This document shows positions 15,379 through 25,514 of a stretch of 64,000 nt of DNA, piece after piece. The stretch is taken from contig NZ_JABURL010000065.1 of assembly GCF_014762705.1 (NCBI RefSeq), positions 38,833 to 102,832 of the forward strand, written 5' to 3'. Every line of letters begins with the position of its first letter. Positions within the stretch are counted from its first letter, which is position 1. This stretch comes from Cyclobacterium sp. (GTDB lineage: Bacteria; Bacteroidota; Bacteroidia; Cytophagales; Cyclobacteriaceae). The notes under the pieces were generated by a model. The model was not told the DNA's origin. It did no database searches and saw only the letters and a list, made by a program, of their open reading frames with translations. Made by a program: the position numbers and the translations under genes.

Positions 15379-17373
15379 ATGCAAAATCAGGAGATAGTAG
15401 AGAGAAGCCAGGAGCTTTTTGAGGAGTTATTCAAAGAATACAAAGAAGCTACAGCGCTAACCAGCAAACAAAAAGCCCAGAAAATAATGGGGCAATTGGA
15501 TACCTGGTGTGATAGTGAGGAAGGAATATCCAGGATTTACGAAAATATTCCCAAATTGGTGGGTGCAGGCATTTTAAAAGATTCACCCTGGGAGCATCCG
15601 GGAAAATTGGTTCCTGCTTTGGTCAATGGCACTTATAAAAGTGGACACCCCAATTCCACCATTGAATTGCTCAGTGAGCTTAGGATGCTGGCCATTGCAA
15701 AAGGGAAAATGAAATCGGATGAAGTTAGTGCCGCAGAAGCCGAAAATTTTGTTCAGGAGGTAATCGTCTACAATCTGGAATTTGTTTTCAATGAGCCTCA
15801 GGAAGAAACCCGGTTGATAATGAGTGGGCATGAGTTGAAAAAAGTACATTCTCTTTTTCTTTTTTTATCCAATAGTGTTAAACTTTCGAAAGTCAAGTCA
15901 AAGCTTGCGGAGGAATTGAAATTGATCTGTGAGCAACGTCCGGTGGTCACAGAGAAACAACGAAGGATCATCGCCTTGGTGAAAGAAAAAATTGAACTGG
16001 ACCCCAATGACCCTGAGGATGAAGATCTATTGGCATTTCAAAGGAGCATTTACCGACCTACCGAAAGAACAACTGGTAAAACGTTTCAGAAATACCGGCA
16101 GGAATTGGATAAACTGACCATTGCAGAACTTGAGTATGAAGCAAAGGAAATGGGAAAAGTGATGTTGCAATTTGGCCTGGTTAGTCAATACCATGCGGTA
16201 TTATTGCTTCATCTTGTAAGAAAAGAATTGTATGAACTGGTACCTCCATGTTTTGCGCTAAGTGCGGCAGGTGAAGCCAGGTATCACGAATACAGGGATT
16301 TTGTGAGTTTTTTAATTGTTCAGGTAATTGATCCCTTCAATGCACAATGTTTGTATGGGCTCGCCAAAATGCTTGAGAACGGCGTATTGGCCAGAGAAGC
16401 TGTTCGTTCGGGTTTATTTAATCTTTCTAAGATTACCATTCATCCTGAGGTAGTCAAAAGAATCTTGAAATCCACCAGAACGCCCCACGAGAAGGTTACC
16501 CCTAAACAATACCTGATAGGGTCACTTTTCAGGATTTTGGGTCAGCCACTTGGCGTAGGCCAGGGAAATAATCCCACCTGCCAAAGTGCCCGGGGTATCA
16601 GCATGTGGAGTCAGCATGCACCGGCCAAATTGATCCATATGGTGCAAACAGCAGCAGAATATGATGACCTATCCTTCAGGTTTGAGGGGCAGGAGGTGAA
16701 ATATTCTCAAACGCAACCGGGATTGGTACAGGTTCTGGACCATCACCTGGATGCCGTATCCGTCACTTTGGTTCCCATGCTCGACAGGATTTATAACGAC
16801 ATGATGTTGCGCGCTTCGGGAAGGGGAGAGGATCCGCACAAGTGGGTCAACCCAGCCCTGTATGGCCAATGGATTCAGATTGGCTTTGCCTCTGCATACG
16901 ACTATCTGTACAATGCCATCATTGATTTTGATGGATTTGTCAGGGTATTTTATTCCATGTTTCATCCGAAATACAACGGAGGTCACAGGATGGTATACCC
17001 AAATCCGGTCGGAATTTTTGTTACTACGGCAAAAGGGGAAATGTTGGGCTTTCATGCTGTTTCTTTGCTCCGCATAGATGAAGACAATACAGGGGAATTG
17101 AGGGCATATTTTCTCAATCCGAATAATGAAGGCCGGCAAGATTGGGGGCAGGATATCAAACCTTCTGTTTATGGTAAAGGTGAAATTCACGGTGAATCTT
17201 CACTTCCCTTTCACCAATTTGCAGCCAGGACTTATGCCTTTCACTACAATAATCTTGAAGCAGCGGGTATAATGAACAATGTGCCCGCCAAAGAGGTTGA
17301 AAAAGTAAAAAAACTAGCAAAAGAAAGTTGGGGAAAATCTTATACCTGGTTAGAAACCAAAAGAAAATGGTAA
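15379..17373 (+). CDS. Uncharacterised protein with papain-like Cys-His-Asn arrangement
   Basis: I do not recognise this 664-residue protein. The frame opens at 15325, but the ATG at 15379 (MQNQEIVERS) is preferred because the earlier start lies in a terminator-like stem. Residues 1-320 look all-helical and charged. The C-terminal half holds GNNPTCQSARGISMW with Cys401, then GFHAVSLLRID with His559 and YFLNPNNEG with Asn580. Order C-H-N, with spacings of 158 and 21, resembles papain-fold peptidases and amidases (papain 134 and 16), and HAVSLL followed by LNPN looks like the His and Asn strands of that fold. No signal peptide is seen, so it should be cytoplasmic. The stop overlaps the start of the racemase-fold gene by 7 bases (ATGGTAA), indicating tight coupling. 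Catalysis is inference. Confidence 0.6.
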   Translation: MQNQEIVERSQELFEELFKEYKEATALTSKQKAQKIMGQLDTWCDSEEGISRIYENIPKLVGAGILKDSPWEHPGKLVPALVNGTYKSGHPNSTIELLSELRMLAIAKGKMKSDEVSAAEAENFVQEVIVYNLEFVFNEPQEETRLIMSGHELKKVHSLFLFLSNSVKLSKVKSKLAEELKLICEQRPVVTEKQRRIIALVKEKIELDPNDPEDEDLLAFQRSIYRPTERTTGKTFQKYRQELDKLTIAELEYEAKEMGKVMLQFGLVSQYHAVLLLHLVRKELYELVPPCFALSAAGEARYHEYRDFVSFLIVQVIDPFNAQCLYGLAKMLENGVLAREAVRSGLFNLSKITIHPEVVKRILKSTRTPHEKVTPKQYLIGSLFRILGQPLGVGQGNNPTCQSARGISMWSQHAPAKLIHMVQTAAEYDDLSFRFEGQEVKYSQTQPGLVQVLDHHLDAVSVTLVPMLDRIYNDMMLRASGRGEDPHKWVNPALYGQWIQIGFASAYDYLYNAIIDFDGFVRVFYSMFHPKYNGGHRMVYPNPVGIFVTTAKGEMLGFHAVSLLRIDEDNTGELRAYFLNPNNEGRQDWGQDIKPSVYGKGEIHGESSLPFHQFAARTYAFHYNNLEAAGIMNNVPAKEVEKVKKLAKESWGKSYTWLETKRKW

Positions 17374-18524
17374 GACACTCATCAAGAATAGAATTAAAAC
17401 AATCTGCTTATAAAAGTAATATCAATTTTATCAGGAAGAAGATAGGCGAAAAGCCTATCCTCTCTTCTGTTGTTAAGGCCAATGCCTACGGACACGGGAT
17501 TGAATCTTTCGTGCCTATGGCAGAAAAGTGCGGTATCAATCACTTTTGTGTGGCCTCCTCATTCGAAGCCGAACAAGTTTTGCGGGTTTGCAAAAAGGAG
17601 AGTCATGTGGTGATTATGGGTATCATCTATCAAGAGGATATACCATGGGCAATAGAGAATGATATTGGCTTTTTTGTATACAATTATGACCGGTTACCAA
17701 TAGCCCTTGAGGCAGCCAAAAAGGTAGGCAAACCCGCGAGAGTACATGTAGAAGTAGAAACCGGAGCCAACAGGACTGGAATGCATGAGAAAGAATTTCC
17801 AAAAGCTTTGACATTTTTGAAAAAAAATACGGAATGGATTTACTTTGAAGGTCTTTGTACTCATTTTGGAGGAGCGGAAAGTATTGCCAACCAGTTTAAA
17901 ATTGACATGCAGCACAAGAGGTATAAAGCGGCCCTTAAAATATGTAAGGAAAAGAACATTCTACCAGAATTACGCCACATTGCTTGCTCTGCAGCAGCCC
18001 TTGCGATGAAGGATACTGTTTATGATATGGTACGCATAGGAGTGGCACAGTACGGTTTCTGGCCAAGCCCTGATGTATATTTTGCCCATCTGCATGAAAC
18101 CAACAAAAAATCCGACACTTCCCTAAAGAGGATTTTTAGTTGGAAAACCGATGTAATGGATATCAGAAATGTGGATCAGGGAGAGTTTATTGGATACGGG
18201 ACAGCTTTTCAAGCCACCCAGCCCATGACAGTTGCCGTTTTACCATTGGGATATTCCAATGGATATCCCCGGGCTTTGTCCAATAGGGGTCAGGTGTTGA
18301 TAAAAGGCAAAAAAGCTCCGATAGTTGGCCTGATCAATATGAACTTGTTTATGGTGGATATCACCCATATCCCGGAAGTAAAGGTTGGAGACGAAGTGGT
18401 GTTGATTGGAAGACAAAATAATAGTGTAATCAATGTTTCCAGTTTTACCAATGTCACCCAGCTGCTTAACAATGAAATGCTTAGCAGGCTTCCTGCCGCC
18501 ATACCAAGAACAGTGGTCAGGTAA
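17367..18524 (+). CDS. Alanine-racemase-fold amino-acid racemase, divergent
   Basis: A 385-residue fold-type III PLP enzyme. The ATG at 17367 is chosen because it overlaps the preceding stop (ATGGTAA) and gives a family-length start; the frame is open back to 17328. The PLP lysine is Lys37 in VVKANAYGHG and the second catalytic residue is Tyr277 in IGYGTAF. The phosphate and substrate region MVRIGVAQYGFWPS keeps the canonical Arg. However, the usual CMDQ block reads N324-M325-N326-L327, and GYADGYPR reads GYSNGYPR. These changes at normally invariant positions suggest a substrate other than free alanine or a specialised role. Its coupling to the papain-like protein suggests that they act together. 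Confidence 0.85.
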   Translation: MVRHSSRIELKQSAYKSNINFIRKKIGEKPILSSVVKANAYGHGIESFVPMAEKCGINHFCVASSFEAEQVLRVCKKESHVVIMGIIYQEDIPWAIENDIGFFVYNYDRLPIALEAAKKVGKPARVHVEVETGANRTGMHEKEFPKALTFLKKNTEWIYFEGLCTHFGGAESIANQFKIDMQHKRYKAALKICKEKNILPELRHIACSAAALAMKDTVYDMVRIGVAQYGFWPSPDVYFAHLHETNKKSDTSLKRIFSWKTDVMDIRNVDQGEFIGYGTAFQATQPMTVAVLPLGYSNGYPRALSNRGQVLIKGKKAPIVGLINMNLFMVDITHIPEVKVGDEVVLIGRQNNSVINVSSFTNVTQLLNNEMLSRLPAAIPRTVVR

Positions 18525-18553
18525 GGGTTTCAATCATTTTAAATATAGGTGTT

Positions 18554-19333
18554 TTACCGAATTAATGTAAACAACTTTTCCGGTTCATCTGTAGTAATAA
18601 AGTCTACCTTCTGGTTTAGCAGCCAACGCATGTCCTCTTCCTTATTTACGGTCCAGGAATTTACTGTAAGGCCCAGAGATTGTGCTTCCTGAATCCAATG
18701 GGGATTTTCTTTCAGTTTATTGATGTTATAATCAAAACCAAAAAATCCGGCTTTCTTTAGATCGGCTGGAGTTTTGTCTCCTGTCAGGTAGGCAACATTG
18801 GCATTGGGATCCATTTCCAGTACTTTTAAACCAATGTCATAGTCAAAGGTAATATAATCAACCCATTTTTCAGCCTTTAATTTTTTCACCAATTCCACAG
18901 ATTTAGCGGCAAGTTGCTGCCCTCTCTCTTTGGATATTCCGGAAGGTTTAATTTCAAAGATCAGCTTGGTTTTATGTTGCATCATGCCATGTTTGATATA
19001 GGCTTCGACAGTAGGTATTTTCTCTCCATTGGGCAGGGGAAATTCCAGCAATTGTGCATAGGTCACTTCTTCGATCTTCATGCCTTCATGATCAGCATCA
19101 TGATTGGCTACCAGTACCCCATCGGCAGTCATCCATACATCAAATTCTGATCCTTCACATCCCAGATCTATGGCTTCCTGTAAGGAGGCCAGCGAATTTT
19201 GGGGGTGGGAACTGGCCTTCCAGGCACCCCTGTGGGCGATAACCTTGTTTTTTAGAAATTCCATATTTTGGGCTTTACAAAATAAAATACCGGCACAAAT
19301 AAAACATACCGTAAATAAAGTTTTGTAGATCAT
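18554..19333 (-). CDS. Exported glycerophosphodiester phosphodiesterase
   Basis: A 259-residue GDPD-family enzyme that hydrolyses deacylated phospholipid headgroup diesters to glycerol-3-phosphate and an alcohol. It has a signal peptide (residues 1-21, ending FCKAQ), so it acts in the periplasm or at the outer membrane. The TIM-barrel motifs are intact: IAHRGAWKAS near residue 32, the metal ligands in GSEFDVWMT near 57-65, the second His in VANHDAD near 76 and IFEIKPSG near 125. C-terminal strands (VNSWTVNKEEDMRWLL, DFITTDEP) complete the barrel. The gene converges on the racemase-fold gene and is separated from the VOC gene by 110 bases. Confidence 0.93.
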   Translation of the reverse strand: MIYKTLFTVCFICAGILFCKAQNMEFLKNKVIAHRGAWKASSHPQNSLASLQEAIDLGCEGSEFDVWMTADGVLVANHDADHEGMKIEEVTYAQLLEFPLPNGEKIPTVEAYIKHGMMQHKTKLIFEIKPSGISKERGQQLAAKSVELVKKLKAEKWVDYITFDYDIGLKVLEMDPNANVAYLTGDKTPADLKKAGFFGFDYNINKLKENPHWIQEAQSLGLTVNSWTVNKEEDMRWLLNQKVDFITTDEPEKLFTLIR

Positions 19334-19443
19334 TTCAGTTTATCAGTTTAAAAGAATGGATGGCTGCAATATTCGAAAAGAAAAATAAAACCACAAGATA
19401 ATGAGGTGAAATAACCATTAAAAAATTAATCACCTGGAAAATT

Positions 19444-19836
19444 TTATTCCCAAATACCCTTCGGTACGATTTCCAGCACATGGCCAAATGGATCGTCAAA
19501 ATAAATGCTGTTCTGATTATTCCCCCAGTCCTGGGTATGGGTAATGGCAATACCCTTGTTGATCAGCAGGTCTTTTGTTTTCTGGAAGTCTCCGGCCGGT
19601 ACTTCAAATGCAAGGTGTTGCTTGCCATAGGCAAAATGTGGGGGTAATGTGGATTCTTCTTTGGTTACCTCAGGCAAAAAACAAAGCAAAACAGTTGAGC
19701 CGCATCTAAAAAAAACATGCCTTTCCTCCACTATTGAAATCAGGGGCATTTCCAGTAATCCCTGGTAAAATTCAATTGCCTTTTGAAGGTCGTCAATATA
19801 CAGGCAGGTTTCTTTAATACCGGTGTAGGGAATCAT
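19444..19836 (-). CDS. VOC (glyoxalase/dioxygenase superfamily) protein
   Basis: A 130-residue two-module VOC protein. The N-terminal module begins GIKETCLYIDDLQKAIEFYQGLL, and the C-terminal module holds HLAFEVPAGDF and SIYFDDPFGHVLEIV. Candidate metal ligands are His in KQHLAFEV and Glu in HVLEIVP; the first-strand ligand position holds Cys or Tyr (ETCLYI), so metal binding may be partial. Function within the superfamily (glyoxalase I-like, fosfomycin-resistance-like or dioxygenase) cannot be assigned. It starts 5 bases after the metX stop and so belongs to the metY-metX transcript. Confidence 0.85.
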   Translation of the reverse strand: MIPYTGIKETCLYIDDLQKAIEFYQGLLEMPLISIVEERHVFFRCGSTVLLCFLPEVTKEESTLPPHFAYGKQHLAFEVPAGDFQKTKDLLINKGIAITHTQDWGNNQNSIYFDDPFGHVLEIVPKGIWE

Positions 19837-19841
19837 GCTAT

Positions 19842-20909
19842 TCAGGTCCTTATGGAATGGTTATTTTCCAAATAAAAAGATTGTAAGATGTATTGAAGTT
19901 GTTCGTATTCTATCAGGAAAGCATCATGTCCATAAAGGGAACTGATTTCCCTGTAGGTTCCCTTGGGTACATGCAGACTGATAAACCGGGACTCTACGCA
20001 GGTAAACAACAGGTCCGTATCAATTCCAATGGAGAGCACCCTGCATCGGATTTTAGCCAAAGCAGCTGCAGTCCCCCCTCTGGCTCTTCCCAGGTCATGG
20101 CTATCCATGGCTTTGGATAGGGTCCAGTATGAAAGGGCATTGAACCGGTTTGCCAATTTCATGCCCTGATAGCGCAGGTAACTGCTGATTTTGAAGTTAT
20201 CTCTTTTTTCCTCGGTTTCACTTTGATGCTGAATAAATGTCTGCGGATGCCTGTAGCTGAGCATGCCTATGGCCCTGGCTGTTTCCAAACCTTTTTTTCC
20301 CGCTTCAGCATCCATACTGCCCCAGGTTTGGTCAGATTCAATGGCCATCCTCTGGGTTTCATTAAAACCGATGATCCAGGGAGATGCTTTGGCATTGGAA
20401 GCGATTATAATGGCATTATTTAGCCTTTCTTTCAAGGTATAGGCCCATTCCAGGGCTACCTGACCACCTAATGATCCTCCAATCACCGTATCAATTTGAT
20501 CCAGACCCAGGTGAAGCCTCAACTGATCCATGGAAGCAGCAATATCCCGGGTAGTAAGGTTCGGGAAATCGTAATAATAGGGTTTTCCTGTTTTGGGGTT
20601 TACACTCAGGGGCTGCGTTGACCCATAACAGGATCCCAGGAAGTTGGCGCAAATGATGAAATGACGGGAAGGATCATAGAATTTATCCTCACCGATCAAG
20701 CCGGCCCACCATTCCTGAGGGTTGGCATCACCTGTAAGGGCATGCAAGACCCAGACAACATTGTCTTTTTTGTTATTAAGTTGTCCCTGGGTAGTAAAGC
20801 TCAACTGAAATTCGGGCAATATTTCTCCTGATTCCAAATGGAGGGCTTCCTTGCAATAGAAAATCTCGTGGGTCATTTCAATGGACAAATGCGGCGATTG
20901 GAGGTTCAT
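19842..20909 (-). CDS. metX: Homoserine O-acetyltransferase
   Basis: An alpha/beta-hydrolase-fold acyltransferase of 355 residues that activates homoserine for methionine synthesis. LHALTGDA near residue 55 forms the oxyanion side, the nucleophile elbow is GGSLGGQVALEWA near 144-156, and the catalytic Asp and His are in SIGIDTDLLF and SLYGHDAFLIEYEQL near the C terminus. The first Met gives a normal N terminus; a second Met at residue 12 is possible. It follows metY by 8 bases behind the S-box riboswitch. Acetyl versus succinyl donor is not certain from motifs alone, but pairing with an O-acetylhomoserine sulfhydrylase favours acetyl. Confidence 0.94.
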   Translation of the reverse strand: MNLQSPHLSIEMTHEIFYCKEALHLESGEILPEFQLSFTTQGQLNNKKDNVVWVLHALTGDANPQEWWAGLIGEDKFYDPSRHFIICANFLGSCYGSTQPLSVNPKTGKPYYYDFPNLTTRDIAASMDQLRLHLGLDQIDTVIGGSLGGQVALEWAYTLKERLNNAIIIASNAKASPWIIGFNETQRMAIESDQTWGSMDAEAGKKGLETARAIGMLSYRHPQTFIQHQSETEEKRDNFKISSYLRYQGMKLANRFNALSYWTLSKAMDSHDLGRARGGTAAALAKIRCRVLSIGIDTDLLFTCVESRFISLHVPKGTYREISSLYGHDAFLIEYEQLQYILQSFYLENNHSIRT

Positions 20910-20917
20910 TTTAACAA

Positions 20918-22646
<1,729 letters not shown>

Positions 22647-23705
22647 ATGGAAAAGTATCTATACCTTATGCTGACAAGCCTGGTTTGGCTTTTTTTGAAC
22701 ATGGAAGCCTTTTCTCAGGGGCTTTCCCGAATTGGCCTGGATGGGCAAAGCGGGTGGATTATTCCGCACTCAGCAGAGTTGGTTCCCATATCTCAAAGCC
22801 ATCCTCAGGGGTTTCAATTCAATTGGGAATATCTTCCGATGAATAAAACTGCCTGGGAGCATTGCAATTGTTTCTATTACTGGGGCGGTACTGTTGGTTA
22901 TACCAATTTTAATCATCCCAAAGTTTTGGGAAATGCGTATTTTTTATCCGGATATTTTGAACCCATTTTATGGAGGCGAAAGGATTGGCAAATCAGCATA
23001 AGGGGAGCTATGGGCGTCACCCACCTTACCCGGGTTTTTGATGCCAACACCAATCCCCAAAACACCTTCTTTAGCAGTCCAGTAAGCTTTTTATTATCGG
23101 TAAGCCCCAAAATAAACTACCAGCTGCATGATAATTGGTCAGTAAATACCGGCTTTAACTATAACCATATATCCAATGGCGGCCAGCGGCAACCCAACCG
23201 AGGTATGAATTTCCCGGGTTTTGGACTTGGCTTAAGTTATTGGTTTACAGATGAAGATTTTCCAGAATTTGAAAAACCCCCATTTGAATCCCGCAGCTAT
23301 TTTATTCTGGAAGGTTTTGGTACTTTCAGGGATAACCCCGCTGGTTCCGGAAGACTTCCTGCAATTGGCATTACAGCCGATCTGATGTATGCCATTTCGC
23401 GGATCAATAATCTCGGTATAGGACTGGAAAGCACCTGGGATCAATCTTTACGCAGCAACAGGCAGGGATCCGGTTTTATACCGGCCCTATTTATTTCCCA
23501 TCACCTGACTTTTGGGAAAATGGATTTTAGCCAACGCATGGCCTATTACCTCAGCAAGCCTGATGGATATCAGGAAGGCAAGCTGTTTTACCAGCGTTAT
23601 TCTTTATCCTATCAGTTTAAGACCGGGTTTCGATTGGGGGCAGACATGAAAGTACATGGTCATGTTGCTGAAAACATCGGTTTCAGGGCAGGCTGGTTGT
23701 TTTAA
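22647..23705 (+). CDS. PagL-like lipid A 3-O-deacylase / acyloxyacyl hydrolase family outer-membrane protein
   Basis: A 352-residue secreted beta-barrel protein. A TTG lies directly before, but the ATG at 22647 opens a proper signal peptide (residues 1-24, ending MEAFSQG). In PagL the active site is a His-x-Ser pair in a H-x-SNA/G motif; here NYNHISNGGQRQPNRGMN near residues 172-189 matches it, with an aromatic-rich barrel before and after. After about residue 200 there is a second half (FEKPPFESRSYFILEGFG...) that makes the protein roughly twice the length of PagL. The family removes a 3-linked acyl chain from lipid A at the outer membrane; activity here is inferred from the motif. Confidence 0.8.
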   Translation: MEKYLYLMLTSLVWLFLNMEAFSQGLSRIGLDGQSGWIIPHSAELVPISQSHPQGFQFNWEYLPMNKTAWEHCNCFYYWGGTVGYTNFNHPKVLGNAYFLSGYFEPILWRRKDWQISIRGAMGVTHLTRVFDANTNPQNTFFSSPVSFLLSVSPKINYQLHDNWSVNTGFNYNHISNGGQRQPNRGMNFPGFGLGLSYWFTDEDFPEFEKPPFESRSYFILEGFGTFRDNPAGSGRLPAIGITADLMYAISRINNLGIGLESTWDQSLRSNRQGSGFIPALFISHHLTFGKMDFSQRMAYYLSKPDGYQEGKLFYQRYSLSYQFKTGFRLGADMKVHGHVAENIGFRAGWLF

Positions 23706-23854
23706 AACAAATATGTTTACCGTACAAAGTGAATTCCAACCAAAAAAATTTTTGAAATTTGATCCGATTCAGATCTTTAATAACTTTCATCCGTTATACA
23801 AATGAGTTTTACCATACATCATAAAAAATTCGACAATTGTTAGTATCCGATCTT

Positions 23855-25495
23855 ATGAAAATTCATCTTAAACATCATTTTTATACCCTTTTTATGGGTA
23901 TCTTCTTTTTTGTCGGCACGTCCTTTGGATTTGTCGTTGAAAGGGACAGTATCAAAACGCCGGATAATTGGTTTCTACTTGATCCATTGGAAGATGGATT
24001 TATGGGAACAGGTACCGAAAAAGCTTATGACCTGATCTTAAAAGATAAATCACCCAAACAGACGGTAATCGTTGCGGTGATTGATTCTGGAATTGATCTG
24101 GACCATGAGGACCTGGAAGGAAAAATATGGGTAAATGAAGGAGAAATTCCCGGAAATGGTATTGATGACGATGGGAATGGTTACGTGGACGATGTGAACG
24201 GATGGAATTTTATCGGTGGACCTGATGGAAGCCATGTGGATGCTGATTCTCATGAATTAACGCGTGAATTCATCAGGTTAAAGGCCAGGTATGGAGAAAT
24301 GGAGCAGGACGAGGTAAAAAGAAGAAACAGGGAAGAATTTGCTTATTGGAAGCGGGTGAAAGCCAATTTTGAGGAGAGCCAGAAGGAAGCCGAAATGAAC
24401 TTTAACATGTATTCCAACATGAGTAAGGGCTTTTCCGGGATGGCTGAATTGCTCAAAGAAAAATTTGATTTGGATAATTTTCGAAAAGCTGACCTGAAAG
24501 ATTTTGATACCTCGGACGAGAAAGTGGCAAGTGCAGTGGACATGATGAATCAATTGTTTTCCATGGTAAACCTGCAGGATCCCGGCATCAATGAGATTCT
24601 GGAAATGTTAAAGGAGGCAGTTGAACATTATAAAGTACAAGCCGAATATGCTTACAATACTGATTTTGATCCAAGGGATATAGTCGGTGATGACCCCGAT
24701 GATTATACCGAAAAATATTATGGCAACAATGACCCCACAGGTCCAGACCCATCACATGGTACACATGTGGCCGGTATCATAGCTGCCAAAAGAGGCAATA
24801 ACATTGGTGTGGATGGGATAGCTGAGCATGTGTTGATCATGGCCATTAGGGCAGTACCCAATGGGGACGAAAGAGATAAAGACATCGCCAATGCCATCCG
24901 TTATGCTGTTGACAATGGTGCCCATATCATCAACATGAGTTTTGGTAAATCTTATTCTCCCGGTAAAAAACAGGTAGACAAGGCGGTAAAATATGCTGCC
25001 AGAAAAGGAGTATTGCTGATCCATGCGGCCGGCAACAGTGCCAAAGAAATCAATCCGGACAATAATTTTCCGAACCGCTGGTATGAGAGGAGAGGGGAAT
25101 CCAACTCCTGGCTGGAAGTAGGAGCCTCATCGTCCCTGGATGGGGAGAACCTGCCTGCCGATTTTTCCAATTTCAGCAAGGAAAGGGTTGATTTGTTTGC
25201 TCCGGGTGTGGATATTTATTCTACTGTTCCCGGTTCTGAATACAAATCCAACAGCGGCACAAGCATGGCTGCTCCCACAGTATCCGGGGTGGCTGCCTTA
25301 TTGCTGGCCTATTATCCGGATTTGAAAGCCAAAGAAGTCAGGTCAATATTGAGAAGTTCAGTTTACAAACCTGAAGTCGTAGAGGTAAACCTCCCCGGAG
25401 AAGAAAAGACCACTCGCTTTGATGAGCTCAGTGGAACGGGTGGTTTGGTCAATGCTTATCAGGCCGTTCAAATGGCAGAAAGCATGGAGAAGTAA
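23855..25495 (+). CDS. Exported S8 (subtilisin-like) serine peptidase with large Asp-His insertion
   Basis: A 546-residue subtilase. The frame extends to a TTG at 23837, but the ATG at 23855 gives a normal signal peptide (MKIHLKHHFY..., ending GTSFG). The catalytic set is complete: Asp77 in VIDSGIDLDH, His301 in HGTHVAG, the oxyanion Asn394 in HAAGNS and Ser470 in GTSMAAP. The Asp-to-His distance is 224 residues, against about 32 in subtilisin. The extra part (about 125-285) is charged and helix-rich, with EMEQDEVKRRNREEFAYWKR, and has no pro-domain likeness. The acidic loop GNGIDDDGNGYVDDVNG near 108-124 resembles a calcium-binding repeat often seen in Bacteroidota subtilases. Substrates are unknown. 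Confidence 0.93.
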   Translation: MKIHLKHHFYTLFMGIFFFVGTSFGFVVERDSIKTPDNWFLLDPLEDGFMGTGTEKAYDLILKDKSPKQTVIVAVIDSGIDLDHEDLEGKIWVNEGEIPGNGIDDDGNGYVDDVNGWNFIGGPDGSHVDADSHELTREFIRLKARYGEMEQDEVKRRNREEFAYWKRVKANFEESQKEAEMNFNMYSNMSKGFSGMAELLKEKFDLDNFRKADLKDFDTSDEKVASAVDMMNQLFSMVNLQDPGINEILEMLKEAVEHYKVQAEYAYNTDFDPRDIVGDDPDDYTEKYYGNNDPTGPDPSHGTHVAGIIAAKRGNNIGVDGIAEHVLIMAIRAVPNGDERDKDIANAIRYAVDNGAHIINMSFGKSYSPGKKQVDKAVKYAARKGVLLIHAAGNSAKEINPDNNFPNRWYERRGESNSWLEVGASSSLDGENLPADFSNFSKERVDLFAPGVDIYSTVPGSEYKSNSGTSMAAPTVSGVAALLLAYYPDLKAKEVRSILRSSVYKPEVVEVNLPGEEKTTRFDELSGTGGLVNAYQAVQMAESMEK

Positions 25496-25514
25496 TAAAC
25501 CTATTCTTCAATAA

